Positions 27,805 through 36,835 of a DNA stretch of 64,000 nt are shown here, one piece after another (positions within the stretch are counted from its first letter, which is position 1; each line of letters starts with the position of its first letter). The stretch covers positions 1-64,000 of the forward strand of contig NZ_JBQKLQ010000003.1 in NCBI RefSeq assembly GCF_052116145.1, given 5' to 3'. Made by a program: the position numbers and the translations under genes. Under the pieces are notes generated by a model. That model was not told where the DNA came from. It saw nothing but the letters and a program-made list of their open reading frames with translations, and searched no databases. The stretch is from Fundicoccus sp052116145. GTDB lineage: Bacteria > Bacillota > Bacilli > Lactobacillales > Aerococcaceae.

Positions 27805-28606
27805 TTCTTTCCTCCTTCCTCTTTCACTCTGGATACAATAGGGCCTTAAGCCAGCTGGCAGTTTGAAACCAGCTTTTCTATCGCTACTTGGTAAATACTA
27901 ATGCTTTCTTTTATAAAGCTTGGCGTGTAGCTATCTGGCTTTGAGCACGTCTGACGCCCCGCAAAAATCGAGCGACGCTTCCTTTATGAGTCCCCCATAA
28001 AAAAAAGCGTCATTTTTGTGAGTCATGATTCCCATAAAAAGCTCAAATTATCATTAGCCCTCATTTTACTCTTTTTAAAGACTAATTTAAAGACCTTGTC
28101 TACGGAAATATATTACAGTTCAACGACAGTGTAAACGCCCATCAATACTATTATATAGGAAGCTAGGTCCTTTGTGGGGAATATCGCCATAATGTCATGA
28201 TAACGTCATTTATGCGCGTGTGGGCGGCAGGTCGAGGAGGCAACGAGGTAAATTTCCTTGCGTCATACACAAACCTAAACCAGCTTTCTTGCGTCTTTTG
28301 CTACCAGCAATTAATTTCACTCTAAATGTGTAACCTCTCCTTCTTCCCCCAAAGAAAACCCGCAGTGTTACTCGCCCAGGCTCACGTCGATAGAAGCTAG
28401 CTGCTGCCCTTGTAAAATCGTCAAACCCATCGTGGCTGACGTTTTTTCTTTTAGCCTTTTACACTGCTTACTTTGGTGGCCGTCAAACAGCCCCAAGCAA
28501 ACCAAAAAAAGCCCCAACCCGCTCACTTTCCACGGACTGGCGCCTTCTAATTCATTACAGATATAATCCTTTTGACGTCCCATTCAAATCGAGAAACAAT
28601 CCAAGC
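27805..28606. other. 800-bp intergenic region between the unknown gene and lemA
   Basis: No convincing gene. A 71-codon frame at 28368-28583 has no ribosome site. A possible hairpin near 27970-28016 (GACGCTT and AAGCGTC around a 24-base loop, T run on both sides) may be a terminator. CCCATAAAAA occurs twice (near 28000 and 28030). No lemA terminator of good quality was found. Confidence 0.4.
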
Positions 28607-29167
28607 TTAGAATTGAACTTGTGGTGCTTGACGAGCAGCATCTGGTGTTTCCAAATAAGGTTTAACTGTAAAACCATGAACACCCGCCACAATATTTGTA
28701 GGAACAGTTTGCACACGTTCATTGTATTGCTGAATACTTGAGTTATACAATTGACGCGACGTTGCAATTTTGTTCTCTGTATCTTCCAAAGTTCTTTGAA
28801 GTTCTTGGAAGTTTGTGTTGGCCTTCAAATCTGGATACGCCTCAGCAACCGCTAGTAAACGTGAAAGAGCACCCGATAACTCATTTGACATGGCATTCTT
28901 TTGCTCAGGAGAAGCGTCAGACGGCAGGTTCACAATTTGTTGACGAGCAGTGACAACAGCTTCAAGAGTTTCACGTTCATGGCTTGCATAACCTTTGACC
29001 GTTTCCACGATATTAGGAATCAAGTCATTACGTCTTTGTAGTTGAACGTCGATTTGACTAAAGCTACCTTCTGCCCAAGTACGAAGTTTTACAAGACTAT
29101 TATAAATTGAAATCCATGCAAAAGCTAAAATCAACAGGACTCCGAGTCCAATTAGTGCGATCATCAT
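28607..29167 (-). CDS. lemA: LemA family protein
   Basis: Small membrane-anchored, mostly helical protein of unknown biochemical role. N-terminal membrane segment (MMIALIGLGVLLILAFAWI), then the LemA coiled helices with WAEGSFSQIDVQLQRRNDL and IPNIVETVKGYASHERETLE, the family hallmark. ATG 29167 is chosen because AAAGGTGG lies 8 bases before it; GTG 29179 would overlap the ribosome site. The protease gene htpX that often follows lemA is not here. A good promoter lies just upstream, so it is transcribed alone. Confidence 0.95.
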   Translation of the reverse strand: MMIALIGLGVLLILAFAWISIYNSLVKLRTWAEGSFSQIDVQLQRRNDLIPNIVETVKGYASHERETLEAVVTARQQIVNLPSDASPEQKNAMSNELSGALSRLLAVAEAYPDLKANTNFQELQRTLEDTENKIATSRQLYNSSIQQYNERVQTVPTNIVAGVHGFTVKPYLETPDAARQAPQVQF

Positions 29168-29204
29168 GATGTTTTCCACCTTTCTTACTTACCTTGTTAA
29201 TTCA

Positions 29205-29233
29205 AGTATAATCGATTCTAAAGATAATGTGAA
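29205..29233 (-). promoter_or_regulatory. Sigma-A promoter of lemA
   Basis: TTCACA, a 17-base spacer and TATACT on the minus strand, about 40 bases before the start codon. Confidence 0.65.
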
Positions 29234-29246
29234 ATATTAAGCCAAA

Positions 29247-30764
29247 TTAAACTTCAGCCTGAGCTAAAAGACGCCTCACCAACCGTTGCGCCTGACCTTG
29301 AATCTTAAAAGTAGAATTATTCTGATAAATCGCACCGCCCACTAACATCCCATGACCATGTAAACTAGCCCACTCACCATAACGCGGCGAAATCAGATTC
29401 AGCGACTCAAAATTCACACTCAAACCACCCGCAGAATCGACTTGCACCAAACGCTGATCGACTAAACGCTCCAGCAAATCATAGCCCTCAAGATCGCGCA
29501 TCGCCAAATCCATGCCCGTCGCATTCACCACCCAATCAACCACCACATCCGCGTCACCCTCACCCAGCCCGAGGACAAAATAAGGCTCTACCCCCTCTGG
29601 CGTCAACTCACTTGGCCTTTGACATGCTTCAATGATTGACACATCCCATAAGATAGTAATCTCTTTATTTCTCACGCCCTCTAATAATTCAACCGCTGAA
29701 GCATGCGGCATCGGATTACGAAAAGCAACCAATAACTTATCATAGCGTTCATTAAATTGCTGGCGGTCACTTTCATTCATCGCCGCCCAACCTTCCGTTA
29801 GAATAATCGACGCTTGCAACATCACCTGTTGCATCAAACTCACTAGATCTGGATTATGGTAGGAAACTAACACCCCTTCGATTCCTCGTCGAAAAAATGT
29901 CTCTATAAAATAAGTCAGATCAATCCCCAATTGTGCCAACTCCGCCTTCAATAAGGTTTCGAAGTTCTCAAAACTAAACCGTCCCTCTTGCTGCTTGATA
30001 GATACTCGCACATTCTCTTCCGTTAAAATCTTACATTGATAAGGCGAGTCCGCTTGTCCCCGCACGCTCGGAAAATAATTTGAACGCGAAAACAGCTTCA
30101 GTTCGCGAATCCCCAATTCATCATATAGGTATTTGTAAACGTCCAAAGCCGACAAGCCTGTCCCAATCACCGCCACCGAGTCGCCCGGCTTCGGCCCTTC
30201 CTTCAAGGCTGCTAGAGGATAGGGCTCATGAATATAATGTGGCTGACCTTTTAAGTCATAATAATCAGCTGCCGGCAATTCGCCGCAACACAAATGCAGG
30301 CGGTCAAAAAGCAAATCCTCAGCCCGAACGTCTTCAAGCCCATCGGCATCAGCCGACAACTGAAGCTGCCATTGGCGACTAGCCGGCAACCATTTGACAG
30401 CCGTCACTTTCGTCTCGATGACGCTTGCTCCTAACTCACTGACTAATGCTTGCGTGCGAGCATTCAAATAATCGCCAAATAATTTGCGACTGGTAAACTC
30501 CGGTACTTCCAGACCTTCTATCTTTAACCAATTAACGAAATCCTCTTCGTCTTCAAAATCATAACTAATCGTATGACTCCGCGAATTATTCAAAGCGTGT
30601 ACCGACTGCTCGCGAAAGGGCTTGCCTCGCCCAAAACTTTCAGACGAGTCGAAACATACCAATTCCACTTCAGCCGCCGGATAATGCGGCAACTCCTTGG
30701 CATACGCCAATAAGACACCTGCTCCACTGACGCCCATCCCAATCACCGCTATTTTTTCCTTCAT
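29247..30764 (-). CDS. FAD/NAD(P)-binding oxidoreductase-like protein
   Basis: Cytoplasmic flavoprotein of the NAD_binding_9 type (HcaE/YdhS-like). The N-terminal FAD site is VIGMGVSGAG (residues 6-15) followed by an acidic VCFDSSESFGRGKPF; a second dinucleotide site is VAVIGTGLSALD near residue 195. WVVNATGMD is the C-terminal flavin-associated motif. Length 505 is in the range for this poorly characterised group; the substrate is not known. It is divergent from the catE-like gene across 250 bp. No co-directional neighbour in an operon is evident, since lemA has its own promoter. Confidence 0.8.
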   Translation of the reverse strand: MKEKIAVIGMGVSGAGVLLAYAKELPHYPAAEVELVCFDSSESFGRGKPFREQSVHALNNSRSHTISYDFEDEEDFVNWLKIEGLEVPEFTSRKLFGDYLNARTQALVSELGASVIETKVTAVKWLPASRQWQLQLSADADGLEDVRAEDLLFDRLHLCCGELPAADYYDLKGQPHYIHEPYPLAALKEGPKPGDSVAVIGTGLSALDVYKYLYDELGIRELKLFSRSNYFPSVRGQADSPYQCKILTEENVRVSIKQQEGRFSFENFETLLKAELAQLGIDLTYFIETFFRRGIEGVLVSYHNPDLVSLMQQVMLQASIILTEGWAAMNESDRQQFNERYDKLLVAFRNPMPHASAVELLEGVRNKEITILWDVSIIEACQRPSELTPEGVEPYFVLGLGEGDADVVVDWVVNATGMDLAMRDLEGYDLLERLVDQRLVQVDSAGGLSVNFESLNLISPRYGEWASLHGHGMLVGGAIYQNNSTFKIQGQAQRLVRRLLAQAEV

Positions 30765-30922
30765 ACGAAAACCCCTTTATCTAGCCAACTATTTGACTTA
30801 GCTATTTTGTCCAATGAATTATGATTCTTTGTCTTTTATAAACTGTCCCCTTATTTTACCACGTTCTGTCTGAATCTGTTTCCCCCAAAAGATTATTATT
30901 TCGAATTCATTGGATTTATTTG

Positions 30923-30951
30923 TTGACACTGTCATGCATTAGCGTTATCAT
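30923..30951 (+). promoter_or_regulatory. Sigma-A promoter of the VOC gene pair
   Basis: TTGACA, a 17-base spacer and TATCAT, about 65 bases before the start of the catE-like gene. Confidence 0.75.
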
Positions 30952-31016
30952 TATAATGTTCGTTTGAATGATAAATTTAACACCTACACATAAAAAACTT
31001 TAACGGAGGAATTACT

Positions 31017-31877
31017 ATGACATTGAATCCATTGACTCAAGCAAAAACCAATCTAATCACCAGCGCCATCCAAATTAACGCTCTCGACTCAGCCAACTTA
31101 GCTGCTTACTACGAGCAAGTGATCGGCCTAACACCGATTGAAACTAAAGAAGGCTACTACGCACTGGGAACGCCAGACCAAAAGGTCCTATTAGAAATCT
31201 TCCAAACATCAAGTCGCGAAGAAATCAAAGCAACCGGTCTTTACCACATGGCCTTTCTATTACCCACGATGGCTGACTTAGGAACAATCCTCATGCACTT
31301 TGTGAAAAATGAAGTACCATTAACTGGCGCGTCAAACCATGGCTACAGTAATGCCCTTTACATGGACGATCCAGAAGGCAACGGCATCGAAATCTACGTC
31401 GATAAAGACACAAGTGAATGGGACATCCACGAAGACGGCCACATCGCAGGCATCGTCGAACAAATGGACGTCGAAGCAGTCGTTAAAAATGCCCGCCCAG
31501 AATTTGACGGCATGCCAAATGGCACAACCATGGGCCACATCCACTTACACGTAGGTGACATCGACGCGTCACGCGACTTTTTCCTTGACGTTCTGGGCCT
31601 AGGTTTCAAATTCCCAATGGGACAAGCCATCTTCATGGCATCCGGCGACTACCACCACCACCTAGGCGCCAACCTATGGAAAGGCCGCAACCTACCAGGA
31701 CCAGCCAGCCTGGACCAACAAGGCCTCCGCGCCTCAATCTGGCAAGGTAACCAAGCAGACTACGACTACGTAATCGAACGCTTAGACGCCAACAACATCG
31801 CCTACGACAACTCAGGCACCGAACTAACATTCAAAGACAACTCTGGTTTAACCACCATCGTTCGTTTAACAAAATAG
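31017..31877 (+). CDS. catE: Two-domain VOC dioxygenase, CatE-like (catechol 2,3-dioxygenase)
   Basis: Same length (286) and layout as Bacillus CatE, an extradiol ring-cleavage dioxygenase that removes catechols. Two vicinal-oxygen-chelate modules: residues about 14-135 (LYHMAFLLP, NHGYSNALYMDDPEGNGIEIY) and about 170-285 (MGHIHLHVGD, SGDYHHHLGAN). These hold the candidate metal ligands His, His and Glu. GGAGGAATT precedes the ATG. It leads a two-gene unit whose second member is a secreted paralogue, and the pair ends in a strong terminator. The catechol substrate is inferred from the family; a regulator such as MhqR or YodB is not in view. Confidence 0.85.
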   Translation: MTLNPLTQAKTNLITSAIQINALDSANLAAYYEQVIGLTPIETKEGYYALGTPDQKVLLEIFQTSSREEIKATGLYHMAFLLPTMADLGTILMHFVKNEVPLTGASNHGYSNALYMDDPEGNGIEIYVDKDTSEWDIHEDGHIAGIVEQMDVEAVVKNARPEFDGMPNGTTMGHIHLHVGDIDASRDFFLDVLGLGFKFPMGQAIFMASGDYHHHLGANLWKGRNLPGPASLDQQGLRASIWQGNQADYDYVIERLDANNIAYDNSGTELTFKDNSGLTTIVRLTK

Positions 31878-31954
31878 AACCTCATCCCACACGCATTTAG
31901 CCGACCCTGTCCTTGACAAGGCCGGCTGACTGCCTTTATTTAGAAGGAGTCCAT

Positions 31955-32941
31955 ATGACACACATTAGAAGAAGACTGCTCAGCCTAGTACTACTTTCTT
32001 TTCTACCCATTACCCACGTCTTTGCGCAAACGAGCGTTCCCTTCGCACACGCTAGTACGGTGCTAGACTTAAGCGCAGAAGAACACGCCCAAAGACAGGC
32101 ACAAGAAACTGCCCTCACACCTGTAGGCTACCAACTCAATGCGATGAAACCGAGTATTCTGGCAGATTTTTATATCCATTTACTTGGGATGCACTTAGTT
32201 GAAGCCGACGAGGCAGCTGACTATTATGCTTTAGGTAACGCAGCCGGCGAGATTCTCTTAGAAATTTCCCCAGCTACCGCCCCAAAAACTAGCCAGACAA
32301 GTGGCTTATATCATGGGGCTTTCTTATTCGATTCCGAAGTCGAGTTCGGCACGACCCTGGCCCACCTACTTGAAAACAAAGCCCCCATGCATGGCTATTC
32401 CGATCATGGTTTCAGTAAGGCCGCCTATCTAGGTGACATTGAAGGCAATAGTATTGAAATTTACCTAGACACGCCGACCGGCTCGTGGCAAATCGATGAA
32501 TTTGGCTACACGCAAGGTGGCAATGAGGCCTTAGATATCACGCCCTATCTGCTTCAAAGAAGCCAGGACGTTACCGGCTTTGGTGAAGGCGTTAGGATGG
32601 GACATTTCCATTTGAGCGTCAATAACATTGAGGAGTCGGAATGGTTTTACGGCGAAGTTTTAGGCTTAGCTCAAAGCTCAGCTCCAACGAGCGATACTGC
32701 CTTCTTTGCGACGGGCGATTACCATCACTACCTGGGGACCAATAGTTGGACAAGCGAACATGCTCCTGCTCCAAGCGCTGGCCTTCAAGGTTTACGCGCT
32801 ACCATTTGGCAAGCAAGCTCATCTGACGATATCGCTTATATTATGGAACAACTTGACGCTGGCGATATTAGTTATGAAGAAAATGATCAGGAATTAAGTC
32901 TACTGGATAATTCGGGCTTATCAGTCATTATCCGCAAGTAA
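31955..32941 (+). CDS. Exported VOC-family paralogue of the CatE-like protein
   Basis: Starts at ATG 31955, where AGAAGGAG is 5 bases upstream; a frame opening at 31913 adds 14 unlike residues. The first 24 residues form a signal peptide (RRRLLSLVLLSFLPITHVFA, cleavage before QTS). After a linker of about 35 residues the protein aligns along its whole length with the CatE-like neighbour: LYHGAFLF, YSDHGFSKAAYLGDIEGN, SIEIYLD, MGHFHLSVNN and GDYHHYLGTN. The candidate metal ligands are kept. No lipobox is visible, so it should be released or loosely bound. Most VOC dioxygenases are cytoplasmic. It is 77 bp after the first gene and shares its terminator. Confidence 0.82.
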   Translation: MTHIRRRLLSLVLLSFLPITHVFAQTSVPFAHASTVLDLSAEEHAQRQAQETALTPVGYQLNAMKPSILADFYIHLLGMHLVEADEAADYYALGNAAGEILLEISPATAPKTSQTSGLYHGAFLFDSEVEFGTTLAHLLENKAPMHGYSDHGFSKAAYLGDIEGNSIEIYLDTPTGSWQIDEFGYTQGGNEALDITPYLLQRSQDVTGFGEGVRMGHFHLSVNNIEESEWFYGEVLGLAQSSAPTSDTAFFATGDYHHYLGTNSWTSEHAPAPSAGLQGLRATIWQASSSDDIAYIMEQLDAGDISYEENDQELSLLDNSGLSVIIRK

Positions 32942-32956
32942 CTAACGCACGCTTTT

Positions 32957-32979
32957 AAGACCGCCATGGCGGTCTTTTT
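32957..32979 (+). terminator. Terminator of the VOC gene pair
   Basis: Perfect stem AAGACCGCC/GGCGGTCTT with an AT loop, followed by TTTTT, 16 bp after the stop codon. Confidence 0.92.
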
Positions 32980-33039
32980 CCTATTTTGTCCAGTAGATTT
33001 TGCGTAAGAAAAAGGTTAGGATAGAAGAGGAGGTGGGCA

Positions 33040-33816
33040 ATGAAACGATTATTGATAGGACTCATGTTGTGGCTCGTGTGGCCGTTAGGGATTGGCTTGG
33101 CCGAAGACGTACCGTCGTCGTCATACGAGTGGCAAGCAGAAGCTTTTGACATGGCTGCTTTGTTTGAAGTTGACTTGGTCAAAGTTGTCGATGGGGATAC
33201 CGCTTATTTCTTGACGGAAGATTCGCGTGAGGTCAAGGCGCGCTTTCTATTAATCGATACGCCTGAATTACGACACCCTAAAACGGGCAAGCAACCTTTA
33301 TCCGACGAAGCAAAGGCACGCGTTAGCGAATTGTTGGAGGATGCCGATCAGATTTACTTGGAATACGATATCGGTTCGCGTTTAGACAAATACCAGCGCG
33401 ATCTAGTTTACGTTTGGGCGGATGATGTCTTAGTGCAGGAAGTGCTGGCCGCTGAAGGCTTGGCCGATGTCACTTACATTTACCCACCCAACACACGCTA
33501 CTTGGAATTCTTGGATGAAGCTAAAGACTTTGCCCAAGTCGAACGCCAAGGTTTGTGGGGCTTGCCGAGTGCTTTTGAATCCTTGGATGACGGCGATTCG
33601 GCGAATGCGGTGGCCAACCAGTTTGAAGGCGGCGGCGATAATTCAACTTCTAGCGATTCAGCTGATTATCAAACTGTTTATATCGCGCCCTTGTCCGGCA
33701 CCAAATACCATTTGGATGAACGTTGTCGCGGCTTGAAGAAGGCTGCCTCGGTGGAAGCTTTAACTTTAGAAGAGGCAATGGCTCAAGGTTATGATCTATG
33801 TGGTTATGAGAAATAA
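33040..33816 (+). CDS. Secreted thermonuclease-like nuclease (SNase family)
   Basis: Calcium-dependent nuclease of the staphylococcal nuclease fold, exported. Signal peptide residues 1-21 (LLIGLMLWLVWPLGIGLAE), SNase domain about 45-180 with VVDGDT, the catalytic Arg and Glu in RFLLIDTPE, and the second Arg in DKYQRDLVYVWAD. After an acidic Ser-rich linker (GGGDNSTSSDSAD) there is a short C-terminal motif YIAPLSGTKYHLDERCRGLK with two Cys in the last 35 residues, seen in other Gram-positive nucleases. AGAGGAGGTG precedes the ATG. Its own terminator follows, so it is a single gene. Confidence 0.9.
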   Translation: MKRLLIGLMLWLVWPLGIGLAEDVPSSSYEWQAEAFDMAALFEVDLVKVVDGDTAYFLTEDSREVKARFLLIDTPELRHPKTGKQPLSDEAKARVSELLEDADQIYLEYDIGSRLDKYQRDLVYVWADDVLVQEVLAAEGLADVTYIYPPNTRYLEFLDEAKDFAQVERQGLWGLPSAFESLDDGDSANAVANQFEGGGDNSTSSDSADYQTVYIAPLSGTKYHLDERCRGLKKAASVEALTLEEAMAQGYDLCGYEK

Positions 33817-33828
33817 AAGTATACTTGT

Positions 33829-33871
33829 CGCCCGATCTATCTTTTGATGGATCGGAGGCTTTTTTTTTTTG
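33829..33871 (+). terminator. Terminator of the nuclease gene
   Basis: Stem GCCCGATC..ATC against GAT.GATCGG..GGC, followed by ten T. Confidence 0.85.
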
Positions 33872-33877
33872 GGGGGG

Positions 33878-34466
33878 AATTGTCCACTCGGGATTTGAGT
33901 GGGACAATTAAAACTTTAACGTGACCACTCAGATGGCGAGTGGGACAATTCGAATGACTTTGGAAGGTATTTGGGCGATTTCAGCCCTTTTATGCTCAAG
34001 TAGATCTTTGATTTTACACGCTATAGGTGATGTTTAGGTTTTAATTGTCCCACTCGGGATTTGAGCGGGACAATTAAAACTTTAACGTGACCACTCAGAT
34101 GGCGAGTGGCCAATTAGAATGAATTTAGAGAGAATTTAGGTGATTTCAGCCCTTTTATGCTCAAGTAGACCATTGATTTTACACGCTATAGGTGATGTTT
34201 AGGTTTTAATTGTCCCACTCGGGATTTGAGTGGGACAATTAAAACTTTAACGTGACCACTCAGATGGCGAGTGGGACAATTAGAATGAATTTGGAAGGTA
34301 TTTGGGTGATTTCAGCCCTTTTATGCTCAAGTAAATCTTTGATTTTACACGCTATAGGTGATGTTTAGGTTTTAATTGTCCCACTCGGGATTTGAGTGGG
34401 ACAATTAAAACTTTAACATGACCACTCAGATGGCGAGTGGGACAATTCGAATGAGTTTAGAGGGGA
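33878..34466. repeat. Tandem array of 3.5 copies of a 165-bp unit
   Basis: Units start at 33878, 34043, 34208 and 34374, the last incomplete. Each begins with a long perfect inverted repeat, TTAATTGTCCCACTC against GAGTGGGACAATTAA around GGGATTT, and later holds GCGAGTGGGACAATT again. The units differ by few substitutions; the first lacks one C and the second lacks a G. No gene runs through it. It is unrelated in sequence to the arrays at 1-525 and 19771-20508. Confidence 0.95.
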
Positions 34467-34480
34467 ATGACCGAAAAGAT

Positions 34481-34540
34481 AAAGGTGTCACTCCATTGCA
34501 TTCCGTGACGATTTTATAAAAGCAGTGGTTCATGAACGGG
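34481..34540. repeat. Copy of the dispersed palindromic element
   Basis: The left arm is well kept: AAAGGTGTCACTCCATTGCA, then TTCCGTGACGATTTTATAAAAGCA. The right arm is reduced to TTCATGAACGGGCGCC. It sits directly after the 165-bp array. Confidence 0.7.
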
Positions 34541-34645
34541 CGCCTAGCAAACACTAGCCCTCCCGCTCTCTGGGTTCGGTAGCTTTTTAGAAGAAAGTAT
34601 TCCCGTACGAGAAGCTTTTCTGGCGGAGTGCATAAGGCAAGAATG

Positions 34646-34698
34646 AAAAGACCACCCTCTAGGCTTGTTTATCACAAGCTTGAGGGTGGCTTATTTTT
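34646..34698. terminator. Terminator of the exporter gene (possibly bidirectional)
   Basis: ACCACCCTC..CTTGT pairs with ACAAG..GAGGGTGGC. The minus side continues CTTTTC and the plus side TTATTTTT. Confidence 0.75.
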
Positions 34699-34704
34699 GC
34701 TCAA

Positions 34705-35694
34705 TTATTTAGGTACAAAGCGGTTTTGGTAGGTGCTTGGGTCCATGTGGACAAAGAAGTCGCGTTTGACTTCTAGAAAGCGTTCGAAGTCGGTTAACAT
34801 TTGGAACAGTAAGGCGCGAGTTTCAAATTCTTCGCGCGTTGTGGGTAATTGAGAATCTCGGAAAACGCGGTAGAGTTGAGATATGTTGTCCAACAGAGCC
34901 GTGCCGGTGTTGAGTTCGTTGAATTCGTCAGCGGTTAGATGGAATAATTGCGACATCATGTTGTTGGATTCAGTCGCCAGGTGCAGGTCTGGTAGGTTAA
35001 CCGTCATGTGTTGCATGATGTGGACTTGGTCGCGACGCATATTGATGTAATTCAGAAAATAGTCTGAATTTCTAAACAATTGATTATCGTATTCCGTCAA
35101 AGCGATTTCTTTCATTTGGTCCAATAAGTGATTCAGCCAACGGCAGCCTTGGTGGATTTCATTAAAATGGTCCGGAGTGTTCGTCAAAGCATCGCCCATC
35201 ATATGCAGAATGTCACGCATTTGACATTCGATTTCTTCTTTCAACTGTTCGAGCTGCTTGGCGTAAGATGGCATCCATATATGAAAAACGAGCGCCATCA
35301 AGGCACCAATTGTCATCAGCATCAGGCCATTCAGTTGCCATTGCCAGGCAATGCTTTCTGCTATCATAAAATGGGTCACGAGGACCGAACATGGCGCAAT
35401 CCCATCCTGAAGACGAAATTGATAAGCCAAAGGCACATAAAGCGCCAGGTACAAGCTGAAAGCATAAATGTTAAAGCCGACTAGCTTGAAAATCAAGCTC
35501 GCAATCGCGAAGGCTAATAAAGTCGATAAAAAGCGCGCAATAGCGGTATTTAAGGACGCTTTACGTGTATCGAGCACACTCAAAATCGCGACAATTCCTG
35601 CCGCGAGTGGGTTTTGTAAATTTAACAGCTGCGCTAGTAGGATTGAAGCTAGGGCTGCGAGAACTATTTTGATCGTTCGTTGGACGATACTCAC
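34705..35694 (-). CDS. Aromatic acid exporter (ArAE/DUF939) family membrane protein
   Basis: Four membrane segments in the first 145 residues (IVLAALASILLAQLL, FLSTLLAFAIASLIF, LYLALYVPLAY, LMLMTIGALMALVFHIW) are followed by a soluble helical C-terminal domain with DFFVHMDPSTYQNRF at its end, the ArAE_1/DUF939 plan. Related proteins are thought to move aromatic acids; substrate not shown. It starts with GTG 35694, which overlaps the TAG of the NRDE gene by one base, with GAGGTG upstream, so translation is coupled. Co-transcribed with the NRDE gene and followed by a terminator. Confidence 0.85.
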   Translation of the reverse strand: MSIVQRTIKIVLAALASILLAQLLNLQNPLAAGIVAILSVLDTRKASLNTAIARFLSTLLAFAIASLIFKLVGFNIYAFSLYLALYVPLAYQFRLQDGIAPCSVLVTHFMIAESIAWQWQLNGLMLMTIGALMALVFHIWMPSYAKQLEQLKEEIECQMRDILHMMGDALTNTPDHFNEIHQGCRWLNHLLDQMKEIALTEYDNQLFRNSDYFLNYINMRRDQVHIMQHMTVNLPDLHLATESNNMMSQLFHLTADEFNELNTGTALLDNISQLYRVFRDSQLPTTREEFETRALLFQMLTDFERFLEVKRDFFVHMDPSTYQNRFVPK

Positions 35695-36614
35695 TATTCA
35701 TTCACCTCATTTGTTACTTGGCCATGCGGTCGCACACTTTGCTCGCTTGGCCCTAATTTAAATTGTTTTTCACTTATTTCGATCATATCTTCTTGATTAT
35801 AACGCACTTCTTTAGCATGCACCCAACCGTCGCGGTCGACTAAAATCACGGTTGAGCCGACCGTTCCGAAATAATCCCCCTTAATAAATATCGACGAATT
35901 ATTGCGCGCGACTTCCAGCGGCAACTGTTCAGGAATAATCGTCAAATTGCTGGCCGGGACGCTGTCTTGGAAAATCTCTAACAACTCATCAGGATCCAAG
36001 ACCTCACGGTGAGTGGTAAAAGTGTCCGTTGTGTCCCCGGATGCAAGCCCACCATCCGCCAAATTCTGGGTTTCCTGTTCGCCACCAATCACACCCATAC
36101 TCACCGCCATCCCCAGATAACCTGCCAACAAACCAAGCGAACGCATTTCCTTATGCATAGTCAAATCATCATATGTATTGCCGACACTATGTAGGCCATG
36201 TGCGTAGCGCTCGACGCAGTCTTCAACATTGGAATAAACCCACAAGCCACCCTCGAGCGAACCGAAAATCAAATGGTAGCCTTCATAACGCTGACGACTA
36301 GCACGCAAAACGTCCAAGTAAGCCTCAGCTGAGTGATCCCCCTTTAGAAAATCACTGACCAAACTCCCGCGCGACACCGGTTCATGCGGCTGCCACTCTG
36401 TAAAAGGATGATTGGTCAAGGTCGCAAAACGCCCAGCCCGCGTCAAACCTAACCAAGTCCCACCATGATCTAAATCCCGACCTGCCAACACATCTGGCTG
36501 ATCGTCCCAAAAATGTAGCCCCGCAGTCGGCCGCTCATAACGCTCATCGCGGTTCGCCACCAAAACGAACGGATAACGCTGATGCCCCCCTACCGCAAAC
36601 GTCACTAAACACAT
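35694..36614 (-). CDS. NRDE-family protein (TANGO2-like)
   Basis: Named for the motif NRDE, here ANRDERYERPT near residue 24, with MCLVTF at the N terminus; Cys2 would be exposed after Met removal, as in Ntn-type folds. Further family signatures are GGTWLGLTRAGRFATLTNH and GNTYDDL. The eukaryotic homologue TANGO2 is linked to heme and lipid handling; bacterial roles are unclear. ATG 36614 follows AAGGAG; the GTG at 36623 is a worse start. An insertion rich in Gly/Asp/Thr (residues 185-205) interrupts the middle. Coupled to the downstream exporter gene. Confidence 0.85.
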   Translation of the reverse strand: MCLVTFAVGGHQRYPFVLVANRDERYERPTAGLHFWDDQPDVLAGRDLDHGGTWLGLTRAGRFATLTNHPFTEWQPHEPVSRGSLVSDFLKGDHSAEAYLDVLRASRQRYEGYHLIFGSLEGGLWVYSNVEDCVERYAHGLHSVGNTYDDLTMHKEMRSLGLLAGYLGMAVSMGVIGGEQETQNLADGGLASGDTTDTFTTHREVLDPDELLEIFQDSVPASNLTIIPEQLPLEVARNNSSIFIKGDYFGTVGSTVILVDRDGWVHAKEVRYNQEDMIEISEKQFKLGPSEQSVRPHGQVTNEVNE

Positions 36615-36835
36615 CGCACACACTCCTTCCTCAAACTAATCACCTTAAATTATACACCAAATACCAGCCCAAGACCCCAAACATGATATACTTTACCTAT
36701 TGGAAAATATTACTATACAGTTTATCAAGAAAAATAAACAGTCCAAAAACCTCAATCGCCACCCAGAGTGAAGGACAAAAAGTATAGTGACCAATTAAAT
36801 GATAATGAAACTAACACGTCTAGGAGGATTTTTTT

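Noticed and set aside
28368..28583. 71-codon minus-strand frame after lemA
   Set aside because: No ribosome site and atypical composition.
35128..35761. Plus-strand frames of 97-118 codons
   Set aside because: Antisense to the ArAE exporter and the NRDE gene, no ribosome sites.
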